Below, piece by piece: positions 36,942 to 45,897 of a DNA stretch of 64,000 nucleotides; position 1 is the stretch's first letter, and each line of letters opens with the position of its first letter. The notes below the pieces were generated by a model that had not been told where the DNA came from, did no database searches, and saw only the letters and a list, made by a program, of their open reading frames with translations. Source of the DNA: Parahoeflea alexandrii (GTDB lineage Bacteria > Pseudomonadota > Alphaproteobacteria > Rhizobiales > Rhizobiaceae); NCBI RefSeq assembly GCF_024105735.1, contig NZ_JAAAML010000005.1, positions 1 to 64,000 on the forward strand, written 5' to 3'. The position numbers were made by a program, and so were the translations under genes.

Positions 36942-37004
36942 CGGTAAACGAAAAGGAATAAGTTGACCGATTGCACCGGTAAACCAATTAATATAAGTTT
37001 ACCG
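36942..37004. promoter_or_regulatory. CGGTAAAC half-sites upstream of nucleotidyltransferase gene
   Basis: CGGTAAAC occurs at 36942-36949 and 36977-36984, and inverted as GTTTACCG at 36997-37004, giving a dyad with a 12-base AT-rich spacer just before the ATG at 37026. This is a likely operator/promoter region; the regulator is unknown. Confidence 0.45.
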
Positions 37005-37025
37005 AGGAAAGCAGTGGAGATTGAG

Positions 37026-38051
37026 ATGGCCAATCTGAGTTCCGTGGCGCGATCCGCCTACAGTGATCTCTTGCGTCTCCTCAAAGACGACATGATCGCA
37101 AATGTCCACGGTTCCCTCGTCACCAAGAAACGGGGAGACAAGGCCTACTGGTACGCGGCCGAGAAAATTGGGAATGCCGTAAAGTTCTGGTATGTCGGCC
37201 CGGACGGGCAGGAAACACGCAGCCGGGTCGACCGAATGAACGAGCTGCGCGCGCAGGCAGCAGAGCGCAGGAAAGAGCGTTCCCGCCTGGCCCGATTATT
37301 GCGAGCGGAAGGCATGACGCCGGTCGACCGCGGAACGGGTGGCCTGTTGCTCGCCATGGCCAAGGTCGGAACATTCCGGCTCGGCGGTACACTCATCGGT
37401 ACGAACGCTTTCCGTTTGATGGAAGGCGAGCTTGGAGCAACCCTCCCCCTTGGGAGCGTAGCCAACACTGGGGATATTGACATCGCGCAATTCGAACGCC
37501 TGTCCGTGGCGTTGGAAGACGCGGTAGAGCCTTCGCTTGCGGAGACCTTCTCTGCGCTCAAATTCGATCCTGTTGACGGTCTTGATCGAGACAGTGTCTG
37601 GCGGTGGCGCCAAAGTGGGCAAACAGGAATGATGATTGAGTTTCTGACACCCTCCTTTGATGCGGAAGAGGGAATTCGCGATCTCCCTGCACTGGGTGTC
37701 AAAGCACGCGCGTTGCATCACTTGAACTACCTGATCTCTGACCCGGTCAACGCGGTTGCACTTTACCGTGATGGTATCCTCGTTCAAATCCCGCGCCCTG
37801 AGAAGTTTGCAATCCACAAACTGATCGTAGCAGACCGCCGACGTGACGGCCCCACGTCCTTCAAGGCGGAAAAAGACCGTCAACAGGCAGCGTTTATTGT
37901 CTCGACTATGGCCGAGGATCGCCCGTCGGACATATGGGACGCTTATGAGGACGCGATGGCGCGAGGGCCCCGATGGCGTGAGAGGATCGGCCGATCGCTG
38001 GATCGTATGCCAGATACGCGCGACATATTGCTTGCCTGCAGGGCGGAGTAA
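37026..38051 (+). CDS. GSU2403-family nucleotidyltransferase-fold protein
   Basis: A 341-residue protein. A nucleotidyltransferase core is recognisable in the middle: FRLGGTLIGTNAFRLMEGEL and NTGDIDIAQFERL (the D-x-D metal pair), with a downstream helical domain (KARALHHLNYLI, KFAIHKLIVADRR). It matches the 'GSU2403 family nucleotidyltransferase fold protein' group, related in fold to AbiEii/MNT-type toxins. No antitoxin gene is adjacent. I prefer ATG 37026 with GTGGAG upstream over TTG 36963, which would place the operator dyad inside the gene. Substrate unknown. Confidence 0.72.
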   Translation: MANLSSVARSAYSDLLRLLKDDMIANVHGSLVTKKRGDKAYWYAAEKIGNAVKFWYVGPDGQETRSRVDRMNELRAQAAERRKERSRLARLLRAEGMTPVDRGTGGLLLAMAKVGTFRLGGTLIGTNAFRLMEGELGATLPLGSVANTGDIDIAQFERLSVALEDAVEPSLAETFSALKFDPVDGLDRDSVWRWRQSGQTGMMIEFLTPSFDAEEGIRDLPALGVKARALHHLNYLISDPVNAVALYRDGILVQIPRPEKFAIHKLIVADRRRDGPTSFKAEKDRQQAAFIVSTMAEDRPSDIWDAYEDAMARGPRWRERIGRSLDRMPDTRDILLACRAE

Positions 38052-38265
38052 ACTCTAAAACAGTTTTCCTCCAACGACTCTGCCGGGGCTTTGTCAGAGG
38101 AACGAGTGCCGATCAATGAAGACCCGTTGGGGCATTTCCACTTCGCAAGCTTAGGCGAGCTCCGAAAACTTGTCTGGGGTCGGCGCTCGTTGGGCAGGCT
38201 TGAGGATTTGAACAAGGGATGATTTCTGTTCACCTTACCGATTGAGATATTGAGATGAGACTGGG

Positions 38266-38315
38266 CATTCAACACGGACGCCGGTGCAGGGTCCGCGCTG
38301 CACCGTCTTGAGCCC
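38266..38315 (+). pseudogene. 3' fragment of a second WGR-domain gene
   Basis: GACGCCGGTGCAGGGTCC followed by GCGCTGCACCGTCTTGAGC repeats the end of the intact WGR gene (35342-35382, DADAGSALHRLERS region). The rest of the gene is missing. Together with the adjacent DUF736 relic this marks a decayed duplicate of the WGR-DUF736 segment. Confidence 0.6.
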
Positions 38316-38400
38316 GGCACAGGCAGTTGAAATGACAAAGCGACATGCCTGATGACATGGACAGGGCTCTGCCCTGCGGCGAGGCCGTCGTGCAGAGCGC

Positions 38401-38585
38401 TCAGTCGCGGTTGCCAGTCGGGCAGGACCAGATCAGCTACAATCCTTCCCGGCCGTCCACCTCGCTCAGGGTTGCGTGGATCGGAGCCGGGAAGCTCGAG
38501 ACGTCGAGTTTGACCGAAATGCAATCGCGTTCGGTCGCTTAGCCTGCTTCTACCACCCGGCACCAAGCTCAACTACACCGGAAAG
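38401..38585 (-). pseudogene. Degenerate DUF736 gene
   Basis: The plus-strand sequence TCAGTCGCGGTTG...GACCAGATCAGCT...GTCGAG(T/C)TTGACCGA follows the coding sequence of the two intact DUF736 genes read in reverse from the stop codon, but it has lost the reading frame and the 5' half. From 38586 to 38789 only short matches to the DUF736 upstream block remain (for example CAATCGAGACCGC at about 38652). Confidence 0.65.
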
Positions 38586-38789
38586 GATGCGGTCATTACA
38601 TATGCAGATCCAGACACGTTTCACGCGGCGTTCGCCAATCGGCCATTCCTCAATCGAGACCGCATTGACAGCTATCGCAGCCGTGAGCTGTGCGCAGGGC
38701 TATCAAATGCGTCTCGTTTATTCGCCGAGGCGAAGGAATGACCGGGGAGACGACCCGTCGCGTTCACAAAATTCGCATCATCACTTATG

Positions 38790-39764
38790 TTAAAGCGGTA
38801 GCTCGGTGTACGGCTCAGGTCCATAAACATACTCGAGCGGAATCGCGGGCTGAACCAGCAGCGAGAGGTAGCGTTCCAGCTTGTCCGCACTGTTGCTGGC
38901 AGCAAGGCCGTAGAAGTTGCCGCTGTTCCATGTGATGACACAATGCCTGAAGTGAGCGTAGACGGCTTTCGCCATGGCGGCCAGAGTCACTTCACTGTCA
39001 TGCATGGTCGTGAGCACTTGTCGGGTTTTCCGCTCGATCTCGTCCAGCCCAAAGTATCTCGGTTTGTACCCGAAATCCTTTTGCGCCTCACGAGCCTCAT
39101 AGTCGCGGCGATCTGCAGCCTGGAACTTCTCCACGAGGAGAAGAATGCCGTCATCCTTGAGATGTCGGGCGACGAAGGCGATTTGCTGGTGCCGGTTTGG
39201 TGAGTACATCTGGAAAGTCGTGTCCTCCAGGATTACATCGAAGCCGTCGGCGAATTGTTCCAAGCTTTCCTCTGAACGCATATATGCGTCTGTAAGCCGA
39301 TGGAAAGGTCCGAGGTAAAACTGGGCATGCGGCGGATTGCCGAAAGCCATGAAGCACTTGTGATTCTCTTCATTCGGGCTGCAGGACAAAGACCGTATTT
39401 TCCCCTGACCGAGTTCTGAAATCGTCCGCGCCATGGTGCCTTCGGCAGTGCCGAGGCTGTAGAGCGAGATGTCGCGCGTGCTCTGCTGGGAGTAGCGCAA
39501 CAGGGCGTGCGCCATTCGACACTCCTCTTCCAGGCGATATGGAATGCTGCCGTGATAGTGCTGGTCAAAAAATCCCTGCCGGCGTGCATGTAGCTCGACG
39601 ATACGATGCAGGAGATTGTCATTGGGCAGCAGTCGCATATCCACCACCGGTTTGCGGATCGGGACTCCACCCCTGCCGGCCGCGGTCTCTGAAAAGAACC
39701 CGGCCAGGTTGTTGAGCCGCGGCGCCCGATCACATTCGGTAAGAAAATCGCTGAAATCCTGCAT
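38790..39764 (-). CDS. CmoA-related SAM-dependent enzyme, possible VioH/AzeJ-type SAM cyclase
   Basis: A 324-residue class I SAM-binding protein. The SAM site reads SLYSLGTAEGTMARTISELG, then LSCSPNEEN where methyltransferases carry an acidic residue, EDTTFQMYSPNRHQQI, ILLLVEKFQ, KDFGYKPRYFGLDEIERKTR and a distinctive ITWNSGNFYGLAASNS end. The second half follows carboxy-SAM synthase CmoA closely in motif order. The overall pattern recalls enzymes that cyclise SAM to azetidine-2-carboxylate (VioH, AzeJ), but that is from memory and untested; an ordinary methyltransferase is possible. ATG 39764 is chosen because the protein's conserved start is MQDFSDFLTECDRAPRLNNL. Divergent from an AraC regulator. 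Confidence 0.6.
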   Translation of the reverse strand: MQDFSDFLTECDRAPRLNNLAGFFSETAAGRGGVPIRKPVVDMRLLPNDNLLHRIVELHARRQGFFDQHYHGSIPYRLEEECRMAHALLRYSQQSTRDISLYSLGTAEGTMARTISELGQGKIRSLSCSPNEENHKCFMAFGNPPHAQFYLGPFHRLTDAYMRSEESLEQFADGFDVILEDTTFQMYSPNRHQQIAFVARHLKDDGILLLVEKFQAADRRDYEAREAQKDFGYKPRYFGLDEIERKTRQVLTTMHDSEVTLAAMAKAVYAHFRHCVITWNSGNFYGLAASNSADKLERYLSLLVQPAIPLEYVYGPEPYTELPL

Positions 39765-40032
39765 GATGGAGAACCTCACAAAAAAACAAGACGCGACGTT
39801 TCCGGCTGCGTCCCTGAGTATACGCAACGAGTTCCACATATATCCCAGTATCGCCTGGAGTTTCGTCGTAGCCTGAACGCTAATGCGGCGCTTCGCATGC
39901 TGCTTTCACGGCTATGCCCGATTGTCACCAAAGTGCCATCATCGCCCAACCTTGGGTTACTTCCCAGTTGCTGAACAACTCATGACCATCTTATAGATAG
40001 CCGCCTTGCAACGTTTAGGGAGGCAAAAATTC

Positions 40033-40914
40033 TTGTCGGAGATGTGTGGCTTCCAGCCCGACGAGGCCCGCCGTTCGCATCGCACCACGATCATTCATCA
40101 GCATCTGGACTGGGGAATGGTCCGGGCGGACATGGTCACGCGGACCGGATTGCGACGTCAGGAAACGCGGATCGCCGTCGACGATTATACTTTCCTGATC
40201 AACCTGCAGGGCGAAGCCAGGTCCGGTCAGGATTATGTGGATGGCCGCCGCGTCGGATTTTCCCCCCGCAAGGCCGGATCCCTCATCTTCCTGCCTGCCT
40301 ATAGCGAATGGACTGGTTGGGACGAAGGAGACACGACCGGGTCATACCTGTTCGTGTCCATGGATGCGGATTTCGTTCAACAAACGCTCGGAAACGAGCA
40401 TCAGGCAGTCTTGCGGCCGGCAATAGGTTTTCGCGACAGTATAATTGAAGCAGCACTTCAAAGGATTGCGACCGAGCTGAAGAACCCGGACCCGACGAGC
40501 GCCATGATGGTGGAAAGCCAGGCGGTCCAGATCCTCGTGCAAATGGTCAGACTGAACGATCTAGCCCACGAGCCGGTCAAGGGCGGGTTCTCGCCGTTCG
40601 ATCTCAAACGGGTTATTGCCTTAATGGAAGAGCGCCTTGCGGACCCGCCCAGCGCTGATGAACTCGCTTCGGGGCTCGGAGTGAGCCGGCGACACTTCTT
40701 TCGAGCGTTCAAACAATCGACCGGCAAAACCCCCTCTGGCTACATGGCGGATCTTCGCCTGAAGCGCGCTTTGGACCTACTGACCACCACGGATCGGTCG
40801 GCAACCGATATCGCGTTGGAATGCGGGTTTTCGAGTTCGAGCCATTTTGCCTATGCCTTCAAGCGCGTTCATGGCACGGGCCCGTCCGAATATCGCCGAA
40901 GGTGGCGAAGCTGA
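40033..40914 (+). CDS. AraC-family transcriptional regulator
   Basis: A 293-residue regulator with an N-terminal AraC-binding-like domain (TRTGLRRQETRIAVDDYTFLI, GFSPRKAGSLIFLPAY) and a C-terminal double HTH (ADELASGLGVSRRHFFRAFK, ATDIALECGFSSSSHFAYAF). I infer a TTG start at 40033 because AGGGAGG lies 9 bases upstream; ATG 40042 is an alternative. It is divergent from the SAM enzyme and overlaps the MFS gene, so it probably controls this locus in response to a small molecule. It is clearly paralogous to the AraC protein at 61077-61970. Confidence 0.88.
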   Translation: MSEMCGFQPDEARRSHRTTIIHQHLDWGMVRADMVTRTGLRRQETRIAVDDYTFLINLQGEARSGQDYVDGRRVGFSPRKAGSLIFLPAYSEWTGWDEGDTTGSYLFVSMDADFVQQTLGNEHQAVLRPAIGFRDSIIEAALQRIATELKNPDPTSAMMVESQAVQILVQMVRLNDLAHEPVKGGFSPFDLKRVIALMEERLADPPSADELASGLGVSRRHFFRAFKQSTGKTPSGYMADLRLKRALDLLTTTDRSATDIALECGFSSSSHFAYAFKRVHGTGPSEYRRRWRS

Positions 40915-42218
40915 TGGCGCGCGCATGGTTGCTTCGCAGTGTATTGGCAAAGTTTCACATCTGCTCAAGCCGGTTGCACCACCGGTCTGGCCACGCCGAT
41001 CATTCCGCGAGGATGCCGCCGACATCCTCGCCCGATTGTCCGAGGGGTGCGCCGCAGCGCAACAGCTTCAATTGGTTTCTTGCCTGCACATTCGCCTCGG
41101 CTTTGGGACGGAACGGTTACCACATTGCATGCGCGTGGATTCTCGTGGCCGAAGGGTTCGGGAGCCCGGCGGTAGCAGTGTATTTCGCCATCATCAGCGT
41201 GACCGAGCTGATGGCTAGTCCGCTGGCGGGCTGGATGTCGGATCGTTTGGATCGCCGCCTTTTGTATGTTTTCGCTGACGCCTTTCGCTTTGCGGCGATG
41301 CTGACGTTGGGAGCTATCTTGATCGTCGCTGACATGCGCTGGGCAATCTGGGTTTCCGCGGTTGTCTTTGCGAGTTGTGACCGGATAGCGCTTACCGCGT
41401 CACAGTCGATGATCCCGAGTGTCACCGCCCACATCAGACTGTCGACGGGCAATTCCATCGCATTTTTTCTGACGCAGGCGGGCAGTCTGTTTGCGGCAGC
41501 CTTGACTGGTCTTCTGCTGCACATTTCCACGCCAGCCTGTACTTTCGCGGTGCTGTCGCTGGCCTTTGCACTGTCGGTCGGCCTGATGCTGGCGGTTCGG
41601 CAGGAACAGGTCGTATTTCGGCCTGAAGCAACTGGGCCGGCGCCGCGCTTGATATTCGATGCTCAACTTCTTCAGCTCGGCGCTATCTATGCCCTTCTTT
41701 ACACCGGCGGCGTCCTTGTCAGCGTTATTGGGCCGAGCTTCGTGATTGACGAGCTTCGCGGCACCGCCATTGTTTTCGGTCAACTCGAAAGCGCCTGGTC
41801 TGCAGGATCGATTGTCGGCGCACTTCTGCTCATCCCCCTTGTTCGTGCAGCGCGGGTGTCAGTGCTTCAATTCGTGATCCTCGGCCTGACTGCGTGCACC
41901 TTCGCTACCCTGAAGATACTGGACCTTCCGTGGTCACTTCTGAGCTTTGCTATCCTTGGAACTCTCTACAATCTCGGCCGCGTCGCTGTCGAAGTCATGC
42001 TGCAGTCTCACGTTCCGATAGCAGCTCTTGGCCGGGCAAAAGGCGCTTTGCACAGCGCGGGCGTTTTGCTCGGCGTCATCCTTTTCGGGTTCATAGCCAT
42101 TGCCGGAAACACGGTGCGACCTTCCAGTGTTTTCCTCGCATATGCGGTCGTCCTGGCCGGTGGAACACTGATCCTGAGCATCTGGCGCGCAGCCGACACC
42201 AAAGACGACGCCCGATAA
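40914..42218 (+). CDS. MFS transporter
   Basis: A 434-codon frame encoding about 12 hydrophobic segments, with the MFS loop signature SPLAGWMSDRLDRRLLYV after helix 2 and pairs such as FAAMLTLGAILIVADMRWAI. It overlaps the AraC stop (TGATG), suggesting co-transcription and export under its control. The first ~30 residues after ATG 40914 look unconserved; ATG 41013 just before NSFNWFLACTFASALGRNGY is possible. Substrate unknown; efflux of the product of the neighbouring SAM enzyme is a reasonable guess. Confidence 0.82.
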   Translation: MARAWLLRSVLAKFHICSSRLHHRSGHADHSARMPPTSSPDCPRGAPQRNSFNWFLACTFASALGRNGYHIACAWILVAEGFGSPAVAVYFAIISVTELMASPLAGWMSDRLDRRLLYVFADAFRFAAMLTLGAILIVADMRWAIWVSAVVFASCDRIALTASQSMIPSVTAHIRLSTGNSIAFFLTQAGSLFAAALTGLLLHISTPACTFAVLSLAFALSVGLMLAVRQEQVVFRPEATGPAPRLIFDAQLLQLGAIYALLYTGGVLVSVIGPSFVIDELRGTAIVFGQLESAWSAGSIVGALLLIPLVRAARVSVLQFVILGLTACTFATLKILDLPWSLLSFAILGTLYNLGRVAVEVMLQSHVPIAALGRAKGALHSAGVLLGVILFGFIAIAGNTVRPSSVFLAYAVVLAGGTLILSIWRAADTKDDAR

Positions 42219-42448
42219 ACGAACCGCTCCGCTTCTTCAGACCATCGAGGGCAGCGGACAGGCGCTGCCACCGACAGGGATCCTGACTACGATCATCTTG
42301 AACGTGCAGCGCCAGGCAGTTGCACCATCAATGCAATCCGGCGTTTGATTATTTGCTGATCAGATCGTGCATCCGCATCAATTTTCCGCAATCGCAGATC
42401 AATCACGCGTGGAATTGTCGGCTGAATGAATAACAGCCGAGAGACCCC

Positions 42449-43261
42449 GTGGTGAAAACCAATTCCGATGCCCTCCAATCAATGCCGGACCGGAACAACA
42501 CGACAGCAGCGCTGCAAGTCGTAAATCTGAGAAAACGCTTCGGCCAGCTTGAGGTGATCAAGGGTCTCTCGCTTACCGCAAATCAAGGCGACGTTATCTC
42601 CATTCTGGGCAGTAGCGGCTCGGGGAAGAGTACCTTGCTGCGATGTCTCAATTTCCTTGAACCGCCGAACGAGGGCGAAATCTGGATCGGGGGACGGCAA
42701 ATCCAAGCGCGCGCTGGCGCAACCGGCCAGCGGGAAATCAACGCGCTGCGCATCAATCTCGGCATGGTCTTCCAGACATTCAATCTCTGGCTTCACAAGA
42801 CCGTGCTCGAGAACATCGTGGAAGCGCCCATTCATGTTCTCGGTCTAAACAAAGCGGAGGCACATCTCCGCGCCGAGGAGCTGTTGCTCAAGGTCGGTCT
42901 GGCGGACAAACGCCACGCCTATCCCTCCCAGCTCTCCGGAGGACAGCAACAGCGCATAGCGATCGCGCGCGCGCTGGCCATGGAGCCGGAGATCTTGTTG
43001 TTCGACGAGCCCACCTCCGCCCTCGATCCGGAACTGGTGGGCGAGGTGCTGAAAGTGATCCGCGCGCTGGCTGACGAAAGTCGTACCATGCTCATCGTCA
43101 CCCACGAACTCAACTTTGCCCGGCAGGTATCGAACCGGATCGTCTTCCTCCATGAGGGGCAGATTGAAGAGGAGGGTCCGCCCGACGCCTTCTTTACCAA
43201 CCCATCGTCTCCACGGGTGAGGCAGTTCCTTTCGTCCCAGCGTGACGGGTATCACCGATGA
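42449..43261 (+). CDS. Polar amino-acid ABC transporter ATP-binding protein
   Basis: A 270-residue ATPase of the HisP/GlnQ/OccP group: Walker A LGSSGSGKSTLLRC, Q-loop LGMVFQTFNLWLHKTVLENI, signature LSGGQQQRIAIARAL, Walker B ILLFDEPTSALDPE and H-loop IVTHEL. GTG 42449 is taken as start; ATG 42482 is an alternative. It heads a four-part import system with two permeases and a binding protein; a racemase-like gene is inserted before the last. Confidence 0.92.
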   Translation: MVKTNSDALQSMPDRNNTTAALQVVNLRKRFGQLEVIKGLSLTANQGDVISILGSSGSGKSTLLRCLNFLEPPNEGEIWIGGRQIQARAGATGQREINALRINLGMVFQTFNLWLHKTVLENIVEAPIHVLGLNKAEAHLRAEELLLKVGLADKRHAYPSQLSGGQQQRIAIARALAMEPEILLFDEPTSALDPELVGEVLKVIRALADESRTMLIVTHELNFARQVSNRIVFLHEGQIEEEGPPDAFFTNPSSPRVRQFLSSQRDGYHR

Positions 43262-43935
43262 CGTTGCTGCAGGGATTTGGCGACCAGATCGTCGCCGGAG
43301 CAATCACGACATTGCAGGTCGCACTGACCAGCCTCGTGCTCGGTATCGCAGTCGGGCTGGGCGGGGCCTTAGCAAAGGTCAGCGGGATCGGCGCTCTGCG
43401 GTGGCTTGCAGATAGCTACACAACAATCGTCCGCGGCATTCCCGAGCTCCTGATTATCCTGATCCTGTATTTTGGAGGCACGGTTGCGCTAACCGCGCTT
43501 TTGGGCCGGTATGTCGAGGTCGATGCGTTTGCGGCCGGCGTGTTCGCGCTGACGATTGTCTTCGGGGCTTATGCCACGGAGGTGTTCAGAGCCGCATTTC
43601 TGGCCGTGCCTCGAAGTCAGATCGAGGCCGCCCATGCGCTTGCGCTGTCGAAAGCTCTTACGTTTCGCCTGGTCATCCTGCCGCAAATGTGGCGCTACGC
43701 ATTGCCCGGCCTGGGCAACCTCTGGCTGACGCTCCTCAAGGACACCGCGCTGATTTCCGTCGTAGGGCTCGAGGATCTCATGCGCAAGGCCAGCGTGGCG
43801 GCCGGCGCGACGCATGATCCGCTGACCTTCTACCTGACCGCCGCAGCCCTCTATCTGACATTCACCTCCGTCTCGCTGGCTGGCCTGGCGCTGCTTGAGC
43901 AGCGCGCCGGCCGGGGCGTGCGCATCTCAGAGTAA
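43258..43935 (+). CDS. Polar amino-acid ABC transporter permease (HisQ-like)
   Basis: A 225-residue inner-membrane permease with about five helices and the amino-acid-permease motif IVRGIPELLIILILYFGG and the EAA-type loop IEAAHALALSKALTFRLVIL. It overlaps the ATPase gene by 4 bases. It should pair with the next gene as a heterodimer for import of an amino acid or opine-like compound. Confidence 0.92.
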   Translation: MTLLQGFGDQIVAGAITTLQVALTSLVLGIAVGLGGALAKVSGIGALRWLADSYTTIVRGIPELLIILILYFGGTVALTALLGRYVEVDAFAAGVFALTIVFGAYATEVFRAAFLAVPRSQIEAAHALALSKALTFRLVILPQMWRYALPGLGNLWLTLLKDTALISVVGLEDLMRKASVAAGATHDPLTFYLTAAALYLTFTSVSLAGLALLEQRAGRGVRISE

Positions 43936-43945
43936 GAAAGCAACC

Positions 43946-44716
43946 ATGAACTGGTACCTTGTCATTGACGTCATGCCGCGACTGTTGAGCGGCGCTCTCC
44001 TGACTTTGCTGCTGGCCGCCCTCTCCGTTCTCGCCGGGCTCCTGATTGCCTTGCCGCTTTCGCTGTTACGGTCATCGTCTTCGGGCATGCTTTCACGCCC
44101 GGTCCTCGCTTACACATTTGTGTTCCGCGGCACGCCACTGCTCGTCCAACTGTTTCTGATTTACTACGGCGCGGGTCAGATCGAGTGGATCCGGACCACC
44201 CCTGCCTGGACCATTCTCAAAGAGCCGTACTGGTGCGCTCTAATCGCGTTCTCGCTCAACAATGCTGCCTACACCACGGAGATCCTGCGCGGCGGGATAC
44301 GTGCGGTTCCTGCGGGAGAAGTCGAGGCCGCAAAAGCACTCGGCATGTCGTACTCGTTGCGTACGCGGCGGATCGTGCTGCCGATTGCCTTTCGACTGGC
44401 CCTGCCCGCCTATGCCAACGAGGTAGTCCTGATGCTCAAGGCAAGCTCGCTTGCCAGCACTATCACCATCATGGAGCTGACAGGCACGGCACGCAAGATC
44501 GTCGCACAGACCTTTTCGCCCTATGAGGTCTTCATTTCCGCGGCCCTCATCTACCTTGCGATCACATTTGTCGTCGTCAGGGCGTTCGCCCGACTGGAGC
44601 GTCGTCTTGCGCATCACCTTGAGCGTACCGAGAAGAACAACGGCAAGGATCCGGTGCACAACGACCCCACGCAAGAGCTCGACAGCGATCCGGTGCTGCG
44701 TCAGGAGGCGAGATGA
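43946..44716 (+). CDS. Polar amino-acid ABC transporter permease (HisM-like)
   Basis: A 256-residue permease with FVFRGTPLLVQLFLIYYG and the EAA-type loop VEAAKALGMSYSLRTRRIVL. ATG 43946 is preceded by AAGAAAG; a longer frame starts inside the previous gene. The C-terminal tail is hydrophilic. It overlaps the racemase-like gene by 4 bases, placing that enzyme in the same operon. Confidence 0.92.
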   Translation: MNWYLVIDVMPRLLSGALLTLLLAALSVLAGLLIALPLSLLRSSSSGMLSRPVLAYTFVFRGTPLLVQLFLIYYGAGQIEWIRTTPAWTILKEPYWCALIAFSLNNAAYTTEILRGGIRAVPAGEVEAAKALGMSYSLRTRRIVLPIAFRLALPAYANEVVLMLKASSLASTITIMELTGTARKIVAQTFSPYEVFISAALIYLAITFVVVRAFARLERRLAHHLERTEKNNGKDPVHNDPTQELDSDPVLRQEAR

Positions 44717-45870
44717 TGACCCCCTCGTCTTCATCCGGGACCTGTCATCCCGGCCATATCGGCGATCCGGCACTAAGAGGAAGCTGGTATGAAATCGACC
44801 TCGGCGCCATCCGCCACAATTACCGGCAGTTGCGGGCGTGCCTTCGGCCCGAGGTCAAGATCTATGCCTGCCTCAAGCGCAATGGCTATGGCTGCGGTGC
44901 AGCCGCGGTTGCGGCAGCGCTGGCATCAGAAGGCGCGCATGGCTTTGCGGTCGCCTCGCTACTTGACGCCATATCCATGCGAAACACGGGCATCACGGGC
45001 CCGATCCTGCTCTACCCGGGCGCACTACCGACTGCCTGGCCAATGATCGAGGCGCTCGATCTTACCATCAGCATTTCGAGCATCGAGGAACTCGAGCGGT
45101 GGCGCGCCCGAAGGTCGAACATCCGCGTCTTCATCAAGGTTGATCTCGGCTTCTTTCGCGCCGGCGCAACTCCGCGTGAGGCTGTCAGACTTCTTGCCCT
45201 GGCTTCTGCCTGTCGCGACGTGCGGCTGGAGGGGGTCTATGCCCATCTGAGTGAACTGCCGACATCAAAGCCGTCGGACGCGACCGACCAGTTCACCCGC
45301 ATGCTCGCGATACTCAAGGAGGCTGGTGCGAGAGGCATCCGCCCCGAAGTGGCGATGATTTCAAGCACGGAGAGCGTGCTCGCCCACCCGGAGATGGACC
45401 TCGACGCGGTCGATCCCGGAGCCTTGCTGGTTGGTCTGTCAGAGGCAGCCATTCCGATCCGGCACCTGGCCTTGCGACCGGCGCTCAAGACCATTTCGAC
45501 GAGCCTCGTCGCTGTGAAGCATGTTGATGCATCGCTTGGCCCAGTCCCGGAAATTCCCGGCTTTTATGCTGGCATGAGGCTGGGTGTCGTGAATTTCGGC
45601 TGGGGGGACGGATATCCACGAAAGGTCCCCGACAAAGCCCAGGCTCTCATCGGAGGGAAAAGGGTGAGGCTCCTGCCTCCCGCCCATCTCGAACATCTGC
45701 GCGTCGATCTGACCGAGGTTCCGGACGCCCGTTTCGGAGACCAGGTCGTGCTTCTGGGACGACAGTGCGGCGAGGACATAACGCATGAGGAAGTGGCGTC
45801 CTTATGGGGAACCGACCTCGTCGGGCTTTACGGCCAGCTACGGGACCATGTGCCACGGATCTACACCTGA
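44713..45870 (+). CDS. Alanine-racemase-fold PLP enzyme with altered catalytic Tyr region
   Basis: A 385-residue fold type III PLP protein. WYEIDLGAIRHNYRQLR starts the barrel; the PLP lysine is Lys55 in YACLKRNGYGCGAAA; FIKVDLGFFRAG and VYAHLSELPTSK follow; the C-terminal beta domain has NFGWGDGYPRK and GLYGQLRDHVPRIY. In alanine racemases the second catalytic base is a Tyr in a V-S-Y-G motif; the corresponding stretch here reads DASLGPVPEIPGFY, so that Tyr appears to be missing or moved. It may act on another amino acid or be a non-racemising relative. Encoded between permease and binding protein of the transporter. Confidence 0.8.
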   Translation: MMTPSSSSGTCHPGHIGDPALRGSWYEIDLGAIRHNYRQLRACLRPEVKIYACLKRNGYGCGAAAVAAALASEGAHGFAVASLLDAISMRNTGITGPILLYPGALPTAWPMIEALDLTISISSIEELERWRARRSNIRVFIKVDLGFFRAGATPREAVRLLALASACRDVRLEGVYAHLSELPTSKPSDATDQFTRMLAILKEAGARGIRPEVAMISSTESVLAHPEMDLDAVDPGALLVGLSEAAIPIRHLALRPALKTISTSLVAVKHVDASLGPVPEIPGFYAGMRLGVVNFGWGDGYPRKVPDKAQALIGGKRVRLLPPAHLEHLRVDLTEVPDARFGDQVVLLGRQCGEDITHEEVASLWGTDLVGLYGQLRDHVPRIYT

Positions 45871-45897
45871 AGACAAACCGCAACGGAAGGAAGTGCG

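Noticed and set aside
38345-38542. Plus-strand frame of 65 codons in the DUF736 relic
   Set aside because: It is the antisense of decayed DUF736 coding sequence.
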